From a virus, in the IMG/VR virus record IMGVR_UViG_3300042402_000602, positions 1 through 26,603 of that record: DNA of 26,603 nt; one strand, written 5' to 3'. How positions within the stretch are numbered: the first letter of the stretch is position 1; every line of letters starts with the position of its first letter. Of this stretch, positions 1 to 9,058 are shown piece after piece. The position numbers and the translations under genes were made by a program. The notes beneath the pieces are model-generated. The model saw only the letters and a list, made by a program, of their open reading frames with translations. It ran no database searches and had not been told where the DNA came from.

Positions 1-1448
1 TCCGCAGTCTGCATGATAGCTGCATTCATTTGATCTAATGTGTCTGCACCATCAATTCCATAGGCTTTACCTAAAGCTGCATTTTTAGCGGCAGTTTCTG
101 CATCTAAGTTAGGTGCCGCTGGACCTGCGTCAGGTGCGCCACCTGGGTCGCCACCAAAGAATGCATCCTTGGCTTGTCCTACACCATAGGCAGTAGCGCC
201 AGTTACAAATCCAGACCATAGCGACGAACTAAGTTTGTTGCCCAGTAATAACTTGTCAGCCATTTTAATGCCGCCTAATATGGCAGCACCACCAAGACCG
301 GCACCACTGATACCAGTTAATGCGATCAGAATAGCATAGATAGCACCCTGCATAATAGGATGCTTTTGTGCAAACTCTCTATATTTTTTGATCGCAGACA
401 TTACCGCACCACTTTGGCCGCCGGCAGCATCTGCCAATTTGTCTGTGAGCTTATCATATATTTGATCTGCACCAGAAACAGGGCCGGATTTAGAAATCTT
501 GTCTGCTACACCTTGATATGCCTTATTGATAGCACTGGCAATGTCTGTTACAGCATCCTTGCCTTTACCGATTAGTGTTCTATTAGAACCGCCGGCTGTT
601 ACACCTTGCTCAACACGACCAAAGAGATCTAGGATCTCTTTTTCAGTCATTTTCTTTTCTACGATCATACGGCCCACAGACTTAAACGATCTGTAGATTG
701 GATCTTCCATTAACATGGCTTCAGTTAGTGCTGTTCTTTTAACTAATTTAGATTCTGCACGAACACCGCCGCCGTACTTCCACACAGACTTGAACACCGC
801 CAGAGTCTCTGGATCAGAAATTAAACGATACGGAACACCACCTGCAGACTTGGCTGCAACATACTTGTCCCACTCTGCTTTAAACTTTGCAGGGTCTGTA
901 AACATTGCCGCACCCGGATCAACTGCTGGTGCTGGCGCAGGTGCTGGTGCTGGCGCAGGTGTTGTATCAGGTTTGCCGTCTTTATCTTTATCTTCGGGCC
1001 CAGGCTTAGGCGCAGGCCCAGGTGTTGTATCAGGTTTGCCGTCTTTATCTTTATCTTCGGGCCCGGGCTTAGGCGCAGGTGCACCTTCTGGACCTTCGGC
1101 ATCTCTGGTCAACCACATGGCAATAACCTTCTTTAACCATTCCTGTGCTTGTTGTGCATTTAGACCAGGTGGCGGAGGCGGCGCTTGTATTCCAAAATAT
1201 TTTGTAGCCCATGCTTGTATTCTTTTGCCCATGTCTGCGGGCTGTACCCCTTGAGCTTTTAAATTAACAATAGTGGCATTGAGATTTGGGTAGTATTGCT
1301 TAACATACTGTGCCAGCTGTTGCTCTTGAGCTTTTTGTTGGTATGCAGTATCATAATCATTGCCTGGAGTCATTGCTCCGCCAACACCAGCACCAACACG
1401 CTTCATCCAGTCGATCGGGCCTTCTTGTACGATTTCGTTTGATTTCAT
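1..1448 (-). CDS. Large Ala/Gly/Pro-rich probable virion protein, C-terminus beyond the window
   Basis: The frame is open from an ATG at 1448 to the left window edge, so at least 482 residues are present and the C-terminus is missing. The start MKSNEIVQEGPIDW overlaps the stop of the upstream small gene as ATGA. Visible parts: a soluble N-terminus; a Pro/Ala/Gly linker (about residues 118-175) with two copies of a 21-residue repeat containing DKDKDGKPD, which resembles a DxDxDG calcium loop; a helical middle; and a hydrophobic, glycine-rich segment (about 362-395) that could span or perturb a membrane. The start style and the late promoter upstream of the pair suggest a structural or internal capsid protein. 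I do not recognise a named family. The coding call is firm; the virion role is inference. Confidence 0.8.
   Translation of the reverse strand, partial: MKSNEIVQEGPIDWMKRVGAGVGGAMTPGNDYDTAYQQKAQEQQLAQYVKQYYPNLNATIVNLKAQGVQPADMGKRIQAWATKYFGIQAPPPPPGLNAQQAQEWLKKVIAMWLTRDAEGPEGAPAPKPGPEDKDKDGKPDTTPGPAPKPGPEDKDKDGKPDTTPAPAPAPAPAPAVDPGAAMFTDPAKFKAEWDKYVAAKSAGGVPYRLISDPETLAVFKSVWKYGGGVRAESKLVKRTALTEAMLMEDPIYRSFKSVGRMIVEKKMTEKEILDLFGRVEQGVTAGGSNRTLIGKGKDAVTDIASAINKAYQGVADKISKSGPVSGADQIYDKLTDKLADAAGGQSGAVMSAIKKYREFAQKHPIMQGAIYAILIALTGISGAGLGGAAILGGIKMADKLLLGNKLSSSLWSGFVTGATAYGVGQAKDAFFGGDPGGAPDAGPAAPNLDAETAAKNAALGKAYGIDGADTLDQMNAAIMQTA
925..1086 (-). repeat. Tandem repeats encoding a PAPA linker and two DKDKDG units
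   Basis: Two 63-bp copies lie at 961-1023 and 1024-1086 and are nearly identical, with a difference such as gggccc-a against gggccc-g. They encode a 21-residue unit with GPEDKDKDGKPDTTP. Beside them an 18-bp unit occurs twice (925-942 and 943-960) and encodes APAPAP. Both are in frame, so copy number can change without breaking the gene. Confidence 0.85.
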
Positions 1449-1684
1449 TTTATTTTCCTAATGCCTCTTGTGAATTTTGAGACATCTTGCGTACGAATGC
1501 TGTTCAGCAAACGGCGCTCTAATTCCAGCGCAGTTTCTGCATCATAGTTTTCTTTGATGTAGTTTACTAGATTAATAGCACCTTGAATTACATGGCTAGC
1601 ACGACTTTCAACAAGGTTGTCCTTGTCGCGGTGTGCTAACATATTATCTAATTCGTCAAGAATACTACGGGTGCGTTTTTGCAA
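1445..1684 (-). CDS. Small conserved phage protein of unknown function (about 79 aa)
   Basis: The frame is open from TTG at 1696, but I choose TTG at 1684 because GGAG at 1694-1691 sits 6 nt before it, giving MQKRTRSILDELDNML. The protein is highly charged and mostly helical, with no membrane segment or catalytic motif. It resembles a small hypothetical protein I recall from T4-like cyanophages, with KRTRSIL near the start, VESRA in the middle and RGIR(K/R)I at the end. Its TGA overlaps the ATG of the next gene (ATGA), so the two are probably translationally coupled. A late-type promoter and an occluding hairpin lie just upstream. Function unknown. Confidence 0.75.
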   Translation of the reverse strand: MQKRTRSILDELDNMLAHRDKDNLVESRASHVIQGAINLVNYIKENYDAETALELERRLLNSIRTQDVSKFTRGIRKIK

Positions 1685-1689
1685 GATAG

Positions 1690-1734
1690 ACTCCAATTGT
1701 AGTATTTATTGAGATAAAATAAAACGATTGGAGT
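1690..1734 (-). promoter_or_regulatory. Hairpin that can hide the ribosome binding site of the 1684 gene
   Basis: The arms ACTCCAAT (plus 1690-1697) and ATTGGAGT (plus 1727-1734) are perfect 8-bp complements with a 29-nt loop. In a transcript reading through from the helicase gene, the downstream arm contains the GGAG of the next gene and would be paired. A transcript starting at the late motif inside the loop lacks the upstream arm and leaves the site free. T4 genes e and soc are known to use this layout. Confidence 0.6.
1703..1709 (-). promoter_or_regulatory. Late-type promoter motif ATAAATA
   Basis: The minus strand reads CAATAAATACTA, close to the T4 late promoter TATAAATA used by gp55-programmed RNA polymerase. 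The motif ends 19 nt before the chosen TTG start. The predicted transcript start near 1697 leaves a short leader that still carries GGAG. The same motif and spacing occur before the genes starting at 9019 and 9744. Confidence 0.6.
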
Positions 1735-1738
1735 TATT

Positions 1739-3178
1739 CTACAGCTCAGACGATGATTTTTTAAGATTAGCCAACATTGCTTTTACTTTGCTACCGCCAG
1801 TGACATCGGCTTTTACCACGGGCTTATCCCAAGCATGTGTGCCAGTGGGTCTTTCTTGTTTTTGCGTTGCAGTACTGTCAGACATTGTGCTTTTTGCCTT
1901 GATGCTCTGCATAATATTACTGGCCGGGCTCTTAAATTCGCCAGAATCTTCACCGCCAGAGTCTGTGATACGCATAGTTTCAATGTTATATTCTAAGTCA
2001 ATTTTTTGCCCAACACCGGTACTGCTACGCGATTTCATACACTGAATTTGATAACGCCCACGCTCACGCATAGCACGGCTTGTAAAAATACCAAATACAT
2101 TGTCTGCTGTGTTGATCTTACTAATACCACCCGAAATATGACTGTGATCAAACTCTACTTCCTCAACAGCACTACGGTTCAACTGACTTGCAGTAACCAT
2201 TAGTATGCCCAGTTCTTTGGCTAAGTTACGCAATTCTTCCGACACATATTTGTCCTTGACAAACAAGTCATTGGGGCTAACTTTGGCGCTAACGGGCATC
2301 AGCAAATCCAAGTAGTCGATCATCATAAAGTCAACACGAGCATTGTTTTGTATTTGATATTCTTTTAAGAATGAACGAATATCATTGATATTGCTCTGTG
2401 CCGGCAGTGCTTTTACTTGATAAGTGCCAGATTTTTTACCCACCATTTTGATCTTAAGAGCAGTGGTTTCTTTGTCTCGGCGTATGTCCTTGGTGCTCAT
2501 GTTAGTAAGCATGGCCGCTGTACGCAGACCAGTTAGCTCTTCCGAAAGTTCTAGTGTAATATATACGCCGTTTAATCCTGCCTGTACCCAATTCAGCGCA
2601 ATGTTCATCATTACCAAACTTTTACCTGATCCAGACCCACCGGCAAAGATATTGAGCTCGCCTCTACTGAATCCGCCGTATAGCAGTTTATCCATCTGCG
2701 GCCAGCCAGTGCTGACTTGCCCGCCGTTGTCAAAGTATCGGGCCAACATACCCTCAGGGTCTGCCCAAAAGTTAGTGCCTAAATCCTTGGTTAAACTAAT
2801 CTGTACTGCATCTTTGATAAGTTTTTCCACTGGATCAAATTCGCCCTTTTCTAATAGATCGGCGGCTTTAAGAATAGCTCGTTCCAGCTCACGCTTTTTA
2901 GTAAAACTTTCAAATTCTTCAAAGAACCAATTGTAATGCCCTTCATTCATGTCGGGCACGGCTTTGAGCTCTACTCCTGCGGTGGCACGAATTTGATCCA
3001 GTGTAGGCAATGTTTTATATTGATCGCCATGCTCTTTGATGAACTGTGCCGCAGAACGCAGACTGCGATCAAAGTTTTCTGCATTGTAGATATTCTGCAC
3101 TCGCACATAGTTTTGTGCGTCCTGCAACATCATTTCAAGAAAAAGTTTTTGTAAGTCTGCGCTGTACTCTTTAACCAT
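1739..3178 (-). CDS. 41: Replicative DNA helicase, DnaB family (T4 gp41-like)
   Basis: This 479-residue protein is about the length of T4 gp41. Residues 1-130 form the helical N-terminal part. A RecA-like motor follows, with Walker A GGSGSGKS at 180-187, the VYITLELSEE strand, Walker B MMIDYLD at 285-291, and TASQLNR (motif H3/sensor region). The C-terminal tail is polar and probably disordered. It unwinds the lagging-strand template 5' to 3' at the fork and works with the primase encoded just upstream, whose reading frame it overlaps by 8 nt. Both are served by the promoter at 4261-4289. Family assignment is firm; the symbol is by analogy with T4. Confidence 0.93.
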   Translation of the reverse strand: MVKEYSADLQKLFLEMMLQDAQNYVRVQNIYNAENFDRSLRSAAQFIKEHGDQYKTLPTLDQIRATAGVELKAVPDMNEGHYNWFFEEFESFTKKRELERAILKAADLLEKGEFDPVEKLIKDAVQISLTKDLGTNFWADPEGMLARYFDNGGQVSTGWPQMDKLLYGGFSRGELNIFAGGSGSGKSLVMMNIALNWVQAGLNGVYITLELSEELTGLRTAAMLTNMSTKDIRRDKETTALKIKMVGKKSGTYQVKALPAQSNINDIRSFLKEYQIQNNARVDFMMIDYLDLLMPVSAKVSPNDLFVKDKYVSEELRNLAKELGILMVTASQLNRSAVEEVEFDHSHISGGISKINTADNVFGIFTSRAMRERGRYQIQCMKSRSSTGVGQKIDLEYNIETMRITDSGGEDSGEFKSPASNIMQSIKAKSTMSDSTATQKQERPTGTHAWDKPVVKADVTGGSKVKAMLANLKKSSSEL

Positions 3179-4238
3179 TTTGTATCTTTCGTTTTAGGAT
3201 TTCTATTTTAAGTTTACTATGTTCTACGCTGTCCAGTATAGTTTTTAACACAAACAGTCGGCCATATTTTACCACAGCATCATTAACATCTTTGCAGTTT
3301 TCTCGCCATACAGGAAATGCCACAGACCAACCATATTCCATAGCTTGGTCTATTAACATAGACCCGGGCCAGACTCTGCGACCCTTGGCGTTAACATGCT
3401 GGTCAAAGTCTGGAACAACAATAACTTCCTTGCCTAAACTGTCAATGATGTCTGCCTGCCGCTCACTGCATTCGTTGCCTAGTATAGCAACACCGTCAAT
3501 GCTCATGGCGTCAAATGTGCCTTCGACTACAATCACAAACTTGCTGTCAGGTCTTTGTTCGTCCATGTTGAACACAAAGTCTGCTTCGTGGTCTGTGTAG
3601 TATTTGGGCTTGATTCCATCTACCAATGTGCGGGCAGTCCAGCCTACAATTTGACCCTTCCAGTGGAAAGGCACAATTACCCTGTAATTTAATTTATGTT
3701 CAAGCTGTGGGGTCCAGTAAAATTCATAGCGTTGCATGTCAATGCCGCGATTGCCAATGTACTGAACTGCATCAATAAATTGTGTAGGATAATTATCCTT
3801 GTTGGCTAGTTTATAAAATTCAGCTAGGCCACTGAAAGTTGTTGCCTCCTCGGGCAATGGCCTAACCTTATAAGACACTGGCTCAGGATCGGGCACGGCC
3901 TGAGGTTGTAGTATTTCAAACTGCTCTTTGATGCGAATAGCTTCAATTACCAGTTGACGAACTTGATTGTCGTCGGCGCCAAACCACCCTAGTAGTTTGC
4001 GAAACTTATAGCTTAGTGGTCTGCCAGGCACATAACTGGTTTTGAACCCGCAGTTAAAACAATGATAACTAACGCTGTCACCATTTTGAATTAGGCCGCC
4101 ACGCCCTCTAGTGTCTGCATTCTCGCCATGGTGTACGCAACAGGGCGCATCTGCACTGAGCCAACCAGACGCAGCCGTTTTTACACGGCGTCCAGTTTTC
4201 CATAAGTCAATGGTTCGGTCTACTACTGAATTGGTCAA
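3171..4238 (-). CDS. 61: DNA primase (T4 gp61-like), CHC zinc finger plus Toprim
   Basis: 355 residues, close to the length of T4 gp61. A zinc ribbon lies near the N-terminus (C34, H37, C60, C63). A primase core follows with NYRVIVPFHWKGQIVGWTAR (about 184-203). The Toprim fold shows the metal-binding EGTFDAMS (E239) and the acidic PDFDQ (D277, D279). It makes the RNA primers for lagging-strand synthesis and pairs with the gp41-like helicase. The start is TTG at 4238; no better ATG exists upstream of the zinc finger. The GAG in CTGAGACTAAAC sits 8 nt before it. Its 3' end overlaps the helicase by 8 nt. Confidence 0.92.
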   Translation of the reverse strand: MTNSVVDRTIDLWKTGRRVKTAASGWLSADAPCCVHHGENADTRGRGGLIQNGDSVSYHCFNCGFKTSYVPGRPLSYKFRKLLGWFGADDNQVRQLVIEAIRIKEQFEILQPQAVPDPEPVSYKVRPLPEEATTFSGLAEFYKLANKDNYPTQFIDAVQYIGNRGIDMQRYEFYWTPQLEHKLNYRVIVPFHWKGQIVGWTARTLVDGIKPKYYTDHEADFVFNMDEQRPDSKFVIVVEGTFDAMSIDGVAILGNECSERQADIIDSLGKEVIVVPDFDQHVNAKGRRVWPGSMLIDQAMEYGWSVAFPVWRENCKDVNDAVVKYGRLFVLKTILDSVEHSKLKIEILKRKIQNG

Positions 4239-4249
4239 GTTTAGTCTCA

Positions 4250-4289
4250 GTTACACTAGTATTATAGATTAATTTAGTGTAACAATCAA
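4250..4289 (-). promoter_or_regulatory. sigma70-type promoter for primase-helicase, nested in a palindrome
   Basis: The minus strand carries TTGATT (4289-4284), a 17-nt spacer and a perfect TATAAT (4266-4261). An inverted repeat, GTTACACTA (4283-4275) and TAGTGTAAC (4258-4250), has one arm in the spacer and the other at the expected transcript start. This is what an operator for a dimeric regulator would look like. No T-tract follows the second arm, so I do not call it a terminator. Confidence 0.7.
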
Positions 4290-4291
4290 CC

Positions 4292-7200
4292 TCAAGTCGG
4301 TAGAATTGGATAACGAATAATTACACCGCCGGCATAGCCGCCCCCGCCAGCACCGTGGTAGCCATACGGAACAGCACCGTATCCGCCACTGCCGTAATTG
4401 CCCCATCCGGGCACAGGTTGTGTTCCACCGTATTTCCCGCCACTGCCACCATACGATGTAGTGTTATCAGAGAATAACCCATTGGTTATCAACACCGAAG
4501 GTTCCTGGCCTGGCCATCCGCCGTAACTTACGCCACCGCCACCTGGGGCCCCTAGGTTATTAGGACCCAGGATAAAGGTTGTTGCAGTTCCGGGGCTACC
4601 ATAAGCGTCCCCATAATGATAAGTTCCAGGTGACCCACCTACGCCAATGGTGACTACTCCTAATCCGTTCGCAATCTGTTGATCTGCAGTCAACGGTATT
4701 CTTGTATAGATAACTGCCCCGGGTCTCCCGGTGGTACTGTTATCATAGTGGTTGTTTCCAGAGCCGCCACCGCCACCACCAATAGTGATTACATCAATGT
4801 AGAAATCAGGAATATTCGACGGTCTTATAATATAAAATATTCCAGAACTACCAAACTCGTGTTGTATGTAGGTACTGGTCGAAGTAACCAGCCCGCCATG
4901 TGCAATTAAATTTCTCAGTGGCACTATACTAGGTGGTGTATATGATCCCGGTATTACATATCGAACAATAACTGTTCCAGCATTGCCAGCAGTTGGAGTA
5001 TTACCTCCGCCACCTTTGCCCACAGTACCAGGAACCAACAAAGAAATATCAGCAGCCGACCTGGCCGAGCCACCGTTACCGTAATAGTTGTTACTGTTGT
5101 AAGGCCATTCAATACCTAAGCCACCAAAACTATCTCCTACAGTAGCATCCAGTCCCGGGCCGCCGGCACCACCACCACCAGCAGATAAACCACTACCGGC
5201 TCTTCCGCCCGGGTATCCGTAAGATGAATATATGATATTAGCCTGATGTTCAGGTTGAAGATAAGTGATCTTTCGTAGATAGGAATTATTGCCAGGGCTA
5301 GTTCCGCCCAGATATTCTTCGCTGGTAAAGCCCATACCTGCCGGTGCTCCGCCGCCGCCTCTGGCAACCATTACCATCAATGGCGCATTTTTGTCTGGTG
5401 CAGTAATGCCAGCACTCCAGCCATACTCACCTGCATATACACCCTTATCAGACACACCTGTTACTACATACTTGGCTCCGACTGCAACATTGGTTGCACA
5501 GTTTGTCTGCGTGGCATTTGTAGTCACTGATTTATTAAAAATACAGTTTTTTAACAGTACTTGCGTTACATTGGTACTGGGAATTTCTACGCCGGTTGTC
5601 TTGACAAAGAATGTAGAATTTTCAATTTTGAAATGACTGTTCTCTTGTATCCATGGATGAGTAAACAATCCCCAGGCAAAGGTCCAATAATTAGTGTTTT
5701 CTCTAAACACACAGTTATAAAAACTACCACGAGATCCTATTGCCAAACTTCCTACACCGTTATTAAAAAATGCCATTTTAATTCCGTCTGTGGTATCGTA
5801 CATGTTTCTAACAATGGTAGCTCCGTATATAGCACTATAAGGATTTGCTAATACCGCCATTGGTGCATAGGGTGTATATGGGGCTTCTACCGGTGAAAAG
5901 TTGATAGTAACTTTGCCAGGGGCACATATAAAAACTCGAGGCAGACCTTTATCGTTAATGGGAGTTTGTACAAATGTATTGTTTGGAATTATAGGATCAT
6001 AAGTGCCTTGAATAACAACAAAAACTATCAGGTCAGGATCGTCAGAGTTTTTGTTTAAAGCACTTTCAAAACTATTAAAAGCCGTAGCCAAGGTCAGTCC
6101 ATCGGAATCATCACCAGACTGGCTGATATATCTTATCTGTTTACCATAAGAATAAATTAGTCTAACATAATTATCAGGGAATGCCCTAGTGCTGAGATTA
6201 TTGTTAAAAAAAGCACTGTCTCCGCCGCGGTAACCACCAAATATTCTTCCTACGCCATTAGTGGCATAAGAGTCTGACACGGCACCACCTTGGCCAACAG
6301 TAACAATATAATTAGCAGTTGTAGGCGCAGGAAAGTTAGTTCTGATAGCCACAGAGCCGCCACCTGCACCGGAAAAACCTGCGCTACCACCACCGCCACC
6401 TACAGCAAAAATATCAATTACACTACTAGGTGTAGTAGAGGTAATGGTGAATCTGCCATTGGCTGTAAAGGTATGATACCTATACGAAAACTCAGAATCT
6501 GGGATAGGAACATCAGTGACGGTACCACCAGTGGCCGTGACATTGGATAATTTATATTCGTCGGTGTAAATAATAACTTTTCCAGGTTGGCCCGGATCTC
6601 CGGCTGTGTCACGATTTGAATCATCGTACAGCGCCGGCACCGAAATAAACCCAGACAGAGAGTTTACAAAATCTTGTTCCGACGAAACATAACCAGTGCC
6701 CCCCGACTCTGCCGGGCCCCCACGAAAGCCACCACCACCGCCACCTTCTCTGGCCACATTCTGAGGTTGACCACCAGCAAAAGAGTCGGTATTGTTAAAA
6801 ACTTGTCCTATTGCTCCTCTCGGATTATTCAAAGATTGTCCAATGCCATTAGGGCTGTACTGATAAATTGATGATCCATAAGTAAGCAGTGCCTTTTCAC
6901 CTAGTTGAGAAACTAAATTTCCTCCGCCAGCGCCAGGAAATCTCCATTGTTCGCTACCGTCATTATTAAATGCAGAAGCACCGCCACCGCCACCTGCTAA
7001 TACAACTGGATCCAACGATGACACATTAAATATATTCCCTTTAAATATTCCAGAAATACCACCGCCACTGCCTCCGCGAAAAGCTGTACTTCTACTAGAA
7101 TTATTGTATGCACCGCCCGATGCTACTACCGTGTATTCTTGGCCACTTTGAAATAAAATTTGTCCTGTAACTGCCCCTGCGGCGCCACCTTGAATGTTCA

Positions 7201-7501
7201 CTGCCCGATCAACAGTAGCATTGCCGCCAGAGCCCCCGCCTGCTGCCCATAACTTAACATTGGCCAAAAATGTTGTATTTGGTACAATAACATATACATT
7301 ACCGGCGCCAACCGGTGGAGTGGCAGTAGTGGTGTTTACAGAGTATGTGTCGTTGCCACTAAAAGAAAAAGCACCATTGGCTGTAAATGTCCAAGTGTTT
7401 CTATTTCCTATTCTAGGAAAAAATGTAAAGCCCGGCGCTGGCTGTGTTTGAGGACTGCGACCGTGACCAAATGTTCCATCTATACTTCCAATAATAGGCA
7501 T
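4292..7501 (-). CDS. Glycine-rich tail fibre or adhesin with an inserted beta-helix domain
   Basis: 1069 residues. Three glycine-rich modules carry long GGGGG loops and end alike (GKVIIYTDEY, GTVIVRYVIP, GGVIIRYPIL); two contain FTANG(A/R)F strands near their start. From about residue 456 to 690 a different block begins with YISQSGDDSDGLTLATAF and continues with repeated short beta strands, typical of right-handed beta-helix (pectate-lyase-like) tail proteins. It interrupts the second module, which resumes at about 705 with MVARGGGGAP. Polyglycine loops recall the tip adhesins of T4-like phages such as S16. The likely role is host-surface binding. The SD GGAT lies in the 3' end of the upstream gene, 4 nt away, so the pair is one transcript. 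Confidence 0.82.
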   Translation of the reverse strand: MPIIGSIDGTFGHGRSPQTQPAPGFTFFPRIGNRNTWTFTANGAFSFSGNDTYSVNTTTATPPVGAGNVYVIVPNTTFLANVKLWAAGGGSGGNATVDRAVNIQGGAAGAVTGQILFQSGQEYTVVASGGAYNNSSRSTAFRGGSGGGISGIFKGNIFNVSSLDPVVLAGGGGGASAFNNDGSEQWRFPGAGGGNLVSQLGEKALLTYGSSIYQYSPNGIGQSLNNPRGAIGQVFNNTDSFAGGQPQNVAREGGGGGGFRGGPAESGGTGYVSSEQDFVNSLSGFISVPALYDDSNRDTAGDPGQPGKVIIYTDEYKLSNVTATGGTVTDVPIPDSEFSYRYHTFTANGRFTITSTTPSSVIDIFAVGGGGGSAGFSGAGGGSVAIRTNFPAPTTANYIVTVGQGGAVSDSYATNGVGRIFGGYRGGDSAFFNNNLSTRAFPDNYVRLIYSYGKQIRYISQSGDDSDGLTLATAFNSFESALNKNSDDPDLIVFVVIQGTYDPIIPNNTFVQTPINDKGLPRVFICAPGKVTINFSPVEAPYTPYAPMAVLANPYSAIYGATIVRNMYDTTDGIKMAFFNNGVGSLAIGSRGSFYNCVFRENTNYWTFAWGLFTHPWIQENSHFKIENSTFFVKTTGVEIPSTNVTQVLLKNCIFNKSVTTNATQTNCATNVAVGAKYVVTGVSDKGVYAGEYGWSAGITAPDKNAPLMVMVARGGGGAPAGMGFTSEEYLGGTSPGNNSYLRKITYLQPEHQANIIYSSYGYPGGRAGSGLSAGGGGAGGPGLDATVGDSFGGLGIEWPYNSNNYYGNGGSARSAADISLLVPGTVGKGGGGNTPTAGNAGTVIVRYVIPGSYTPPSIVPLRNLIAHGGLVTSTSTYIQHEFGSSGIFYIIRPSNIPDFYIDVITIGGGGGGSGNNHYDNSTTGRPGAVIYTRIPLTADQQIANGLGVVTIGVGGSPGTYHYGDAYGSPGTATTFILGPNNLGAPGGGGVSYGGWPGQEPSVLITNGLFSDNTTSYGGSGGKYGGTQPVPGWGNYGSGGYGAVPYGYHGAGGGGYAGGVIIRYPILPT

Positions 7502-7504
7502 GTG

Positions 7505-9019
7505 TTATCCAAAAGTTGAAACTTGACTGGTAGCATTGATAGTACCATTGACATTGTATATAGTGATACTTTGTATATCAGTTTTGTTAGCTCTTACTGT
7601 AGGGACAGATCCGTTGTACTGTTTTAAAAGTGTAGTTGTACCATTAATTGACAATGCAGTGGCATACCTAGCAGTAGATCCTTGTTGCAGTACCAATGTT
7701 ACTACACCGGCCACATTGGCTGTGGCAGGATAGTTAGTTAGTTGCACAGTAAAGTTACCTGCAGGACTTACATGATAAAATATTGTACCTAGACTGTAAT
7801 CGTGTGTTACTAATCCAGTGGCTCCGTTAAGTACAGTCAACGCTTCCTGTACTTGCTTAATAGTTGTTAAACCATTTACTGTGACATTGTTCATTGGCAC
7901 ATCGGCGGCAGTTGTAACTGTACCTGCGCTGCCAGTGAACCCGGCACCTTGACTGCCAACAAAACCGTTGGTACCATTAGTTCCTGCGCTGCCAGTAAAT
8001 CCAGTAGTACCTTGACTGCCAACAAAACCAGCACCCTGACTGCCAGTAAAACCAATACTGCCAGTGAAACCTGTGCTGCCTAAGAATCCAGCAACACCTT
8101 GGCTACCAGTAAAGCCCAATGGGCCAGTAGGGCCGCCGGCCGGGCCAGTGGCTCCAGTAATACCTTGACTACCAACAAATCCAGTTTCACCTCGTATTCC
8201 CAATGCCCCTTGGCTACCAGTAAACCCTAGCCCGCCGGTAGGACCTTGCACACTGCTGGCAGATCCAGTAAATCCTATGCTACCTGTAAAACCTAAGCCA
8301 CCGGTAGGACCTTGTGCCCCCGGTACACCCTGCGGGCCAGCTGGACCCAATGAACCTGCAGGTCCTGTGGCTCCAATTGGACCCATAACACCGTTGGACC
8401 CAGCACTGCCCGAAAAACCTCTTTCGCCTTGCAGACCCTGCAAGCCACGATTACCTACGCTACCCGCAAATCCAAGTTCTCCCTGACTGCCGGTAAATCC
8501 AGCGTCGCCTCGACTACCTGCGTATCCACCAGGATCACCTTGACTGCCTGAAAATCCTGTGTCTCCACGGCTACCAGCATATCCTCCCGGATTGCCCGGC
8601 ACGCCGCTGGCTCCTAGACTACCTGTGAATCCACGAACTCCACTGGGACCATTTGCTCCAGTTGGGCCCCTACTGCCAACAAATCCAGCGCCTTGCTGTC
8701 CTTGAGTACCACGAGCACCACTGGGACCACTGGGGCCGCGACTGCCTGTAAAACCTTTTTCTCCAGGTTGGCCAGTTAGACTAAAAGTCCAGCTATTGTA
8801 AGTTCCTGTACCTTTTTTAAGATCAGAAATTACAATAATACTCGAGGCCGCTACTGTGTCTATGGGGCCTTCCATCCAATTGTCTTCGTCTTTAATTACA
8901 CGAACACGCTGTCCTACTGTGTAAGCGCCGGTATCGTTTACCAAAAACGATTTAGTACCGGTACCTATAACCATGGTAGTCGATGAAACTATTCCTGTAT
9001 ATCCTGTTAAAGTTGGCAT
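7505..9019 (-). CDS. Collagen-like fibre protein
   Basis: 504 residues in three parts. The N-terminal domain (1-83) contains [12 protein letters not shown] and could be the attachment domain. A long Gly-X-Y region follows (about 85-390) rich in GFTGS, GPTG and GFVGSQG units; it should form a trimeric triple-helical shaft. The C-terminal domain (about 391-504) is Asn/Thr/Val-rich and beta-like, as expected of a trimerising tip. The start at 9019 has AGGAT about 7 nt upstream and a late promoter 21 nt upstream. The gene is followed after 3 nt by the glycine-rich fibre gene. Collagen-like shafts are common in phage fibres. Its exact place on the virion is inference. Confidence 0.85.
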   Translation of the reverse strand: MPTLTGYTGIVSSTTMVIGTGTKSFLVNDTGAYTVGQRVRVIKDEDNWMEGPIDTVAASSIIVISDLKKGTGTYNSWTFSLTGQPGEKGFTGSRGPSGPSGARGTQGQQGAGFVGSRGPTGANGPSGVRGFTGSLGASGVPGNPGGYAGSRGDTGFSGSQGDPGGYAGSRGDAGFTGSQGELGFAGSVGNRGLQGLQGERGFSGSAGSNGVMGPIGATGPAGSLGPAGPQGVPGAQGPTGGLGFTGSIGFTGSASSVQGPTGGLGFTGSQGALGIRGETGFVGSQGITGATGPAGGPTGPLGFTGSQGVAGFLGSTGFTGSIGFTGSQGAGFVGSQGTTGFTGSAGTNGTNGFVGSQGAGFTGSAGTVTTAADVPMNNVTVNGLTTIKQVQEALTVLNGATGLVTHDYSLGTIFYHVSPAGNFTVQLTNYPATANVAGVVTLVLQQGSTARYATALSINGTTTLLKQYNGSVPTVRANKTDIQSITIYNVNGTINATSQVSTFG

Positions 9020-9039
9020 TCTGTTATCCTGTAATTAAG

Positions 9040-9046
9040 TATTTAT
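9040..9046 (-). promoter_or_regulatory. Late-type promoter motif ATAAATA before the fibre genes
   Basis: The minus strand reads CCCATAAATACTTAATTACAG, 21 nt before the ATG at 9019. Motif and spacing match those at 1703 and 9765. It would drive the collagen-like and glycine-rich fibre genes late in infection. Confidence 0.6.
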
Positions 9047-9058
9047 GGGCACTTTTTA

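Noticed and set aside
715-1254. 179-residue plus-strand open frame rich in Gly, Ala and Ser
   Set aside because: It is the antisense shadow of the repeat-bearing probable virion gene, with no ribosome site and a composition caused by the repeats.
4679-5851. Several open frames on both strands inside the glycine-rich fibre gene
   Set aside because: They are frame shadows of glycine codons; no start signals and no motifs.
7900-8760. Regular short repeats that could be taken for a repeat array
   Set aside because: They are Gly-X-Y codon repeats of the collagen-like gene with a 9-nt rhythm, not CRISPR repeats with unique spacers.
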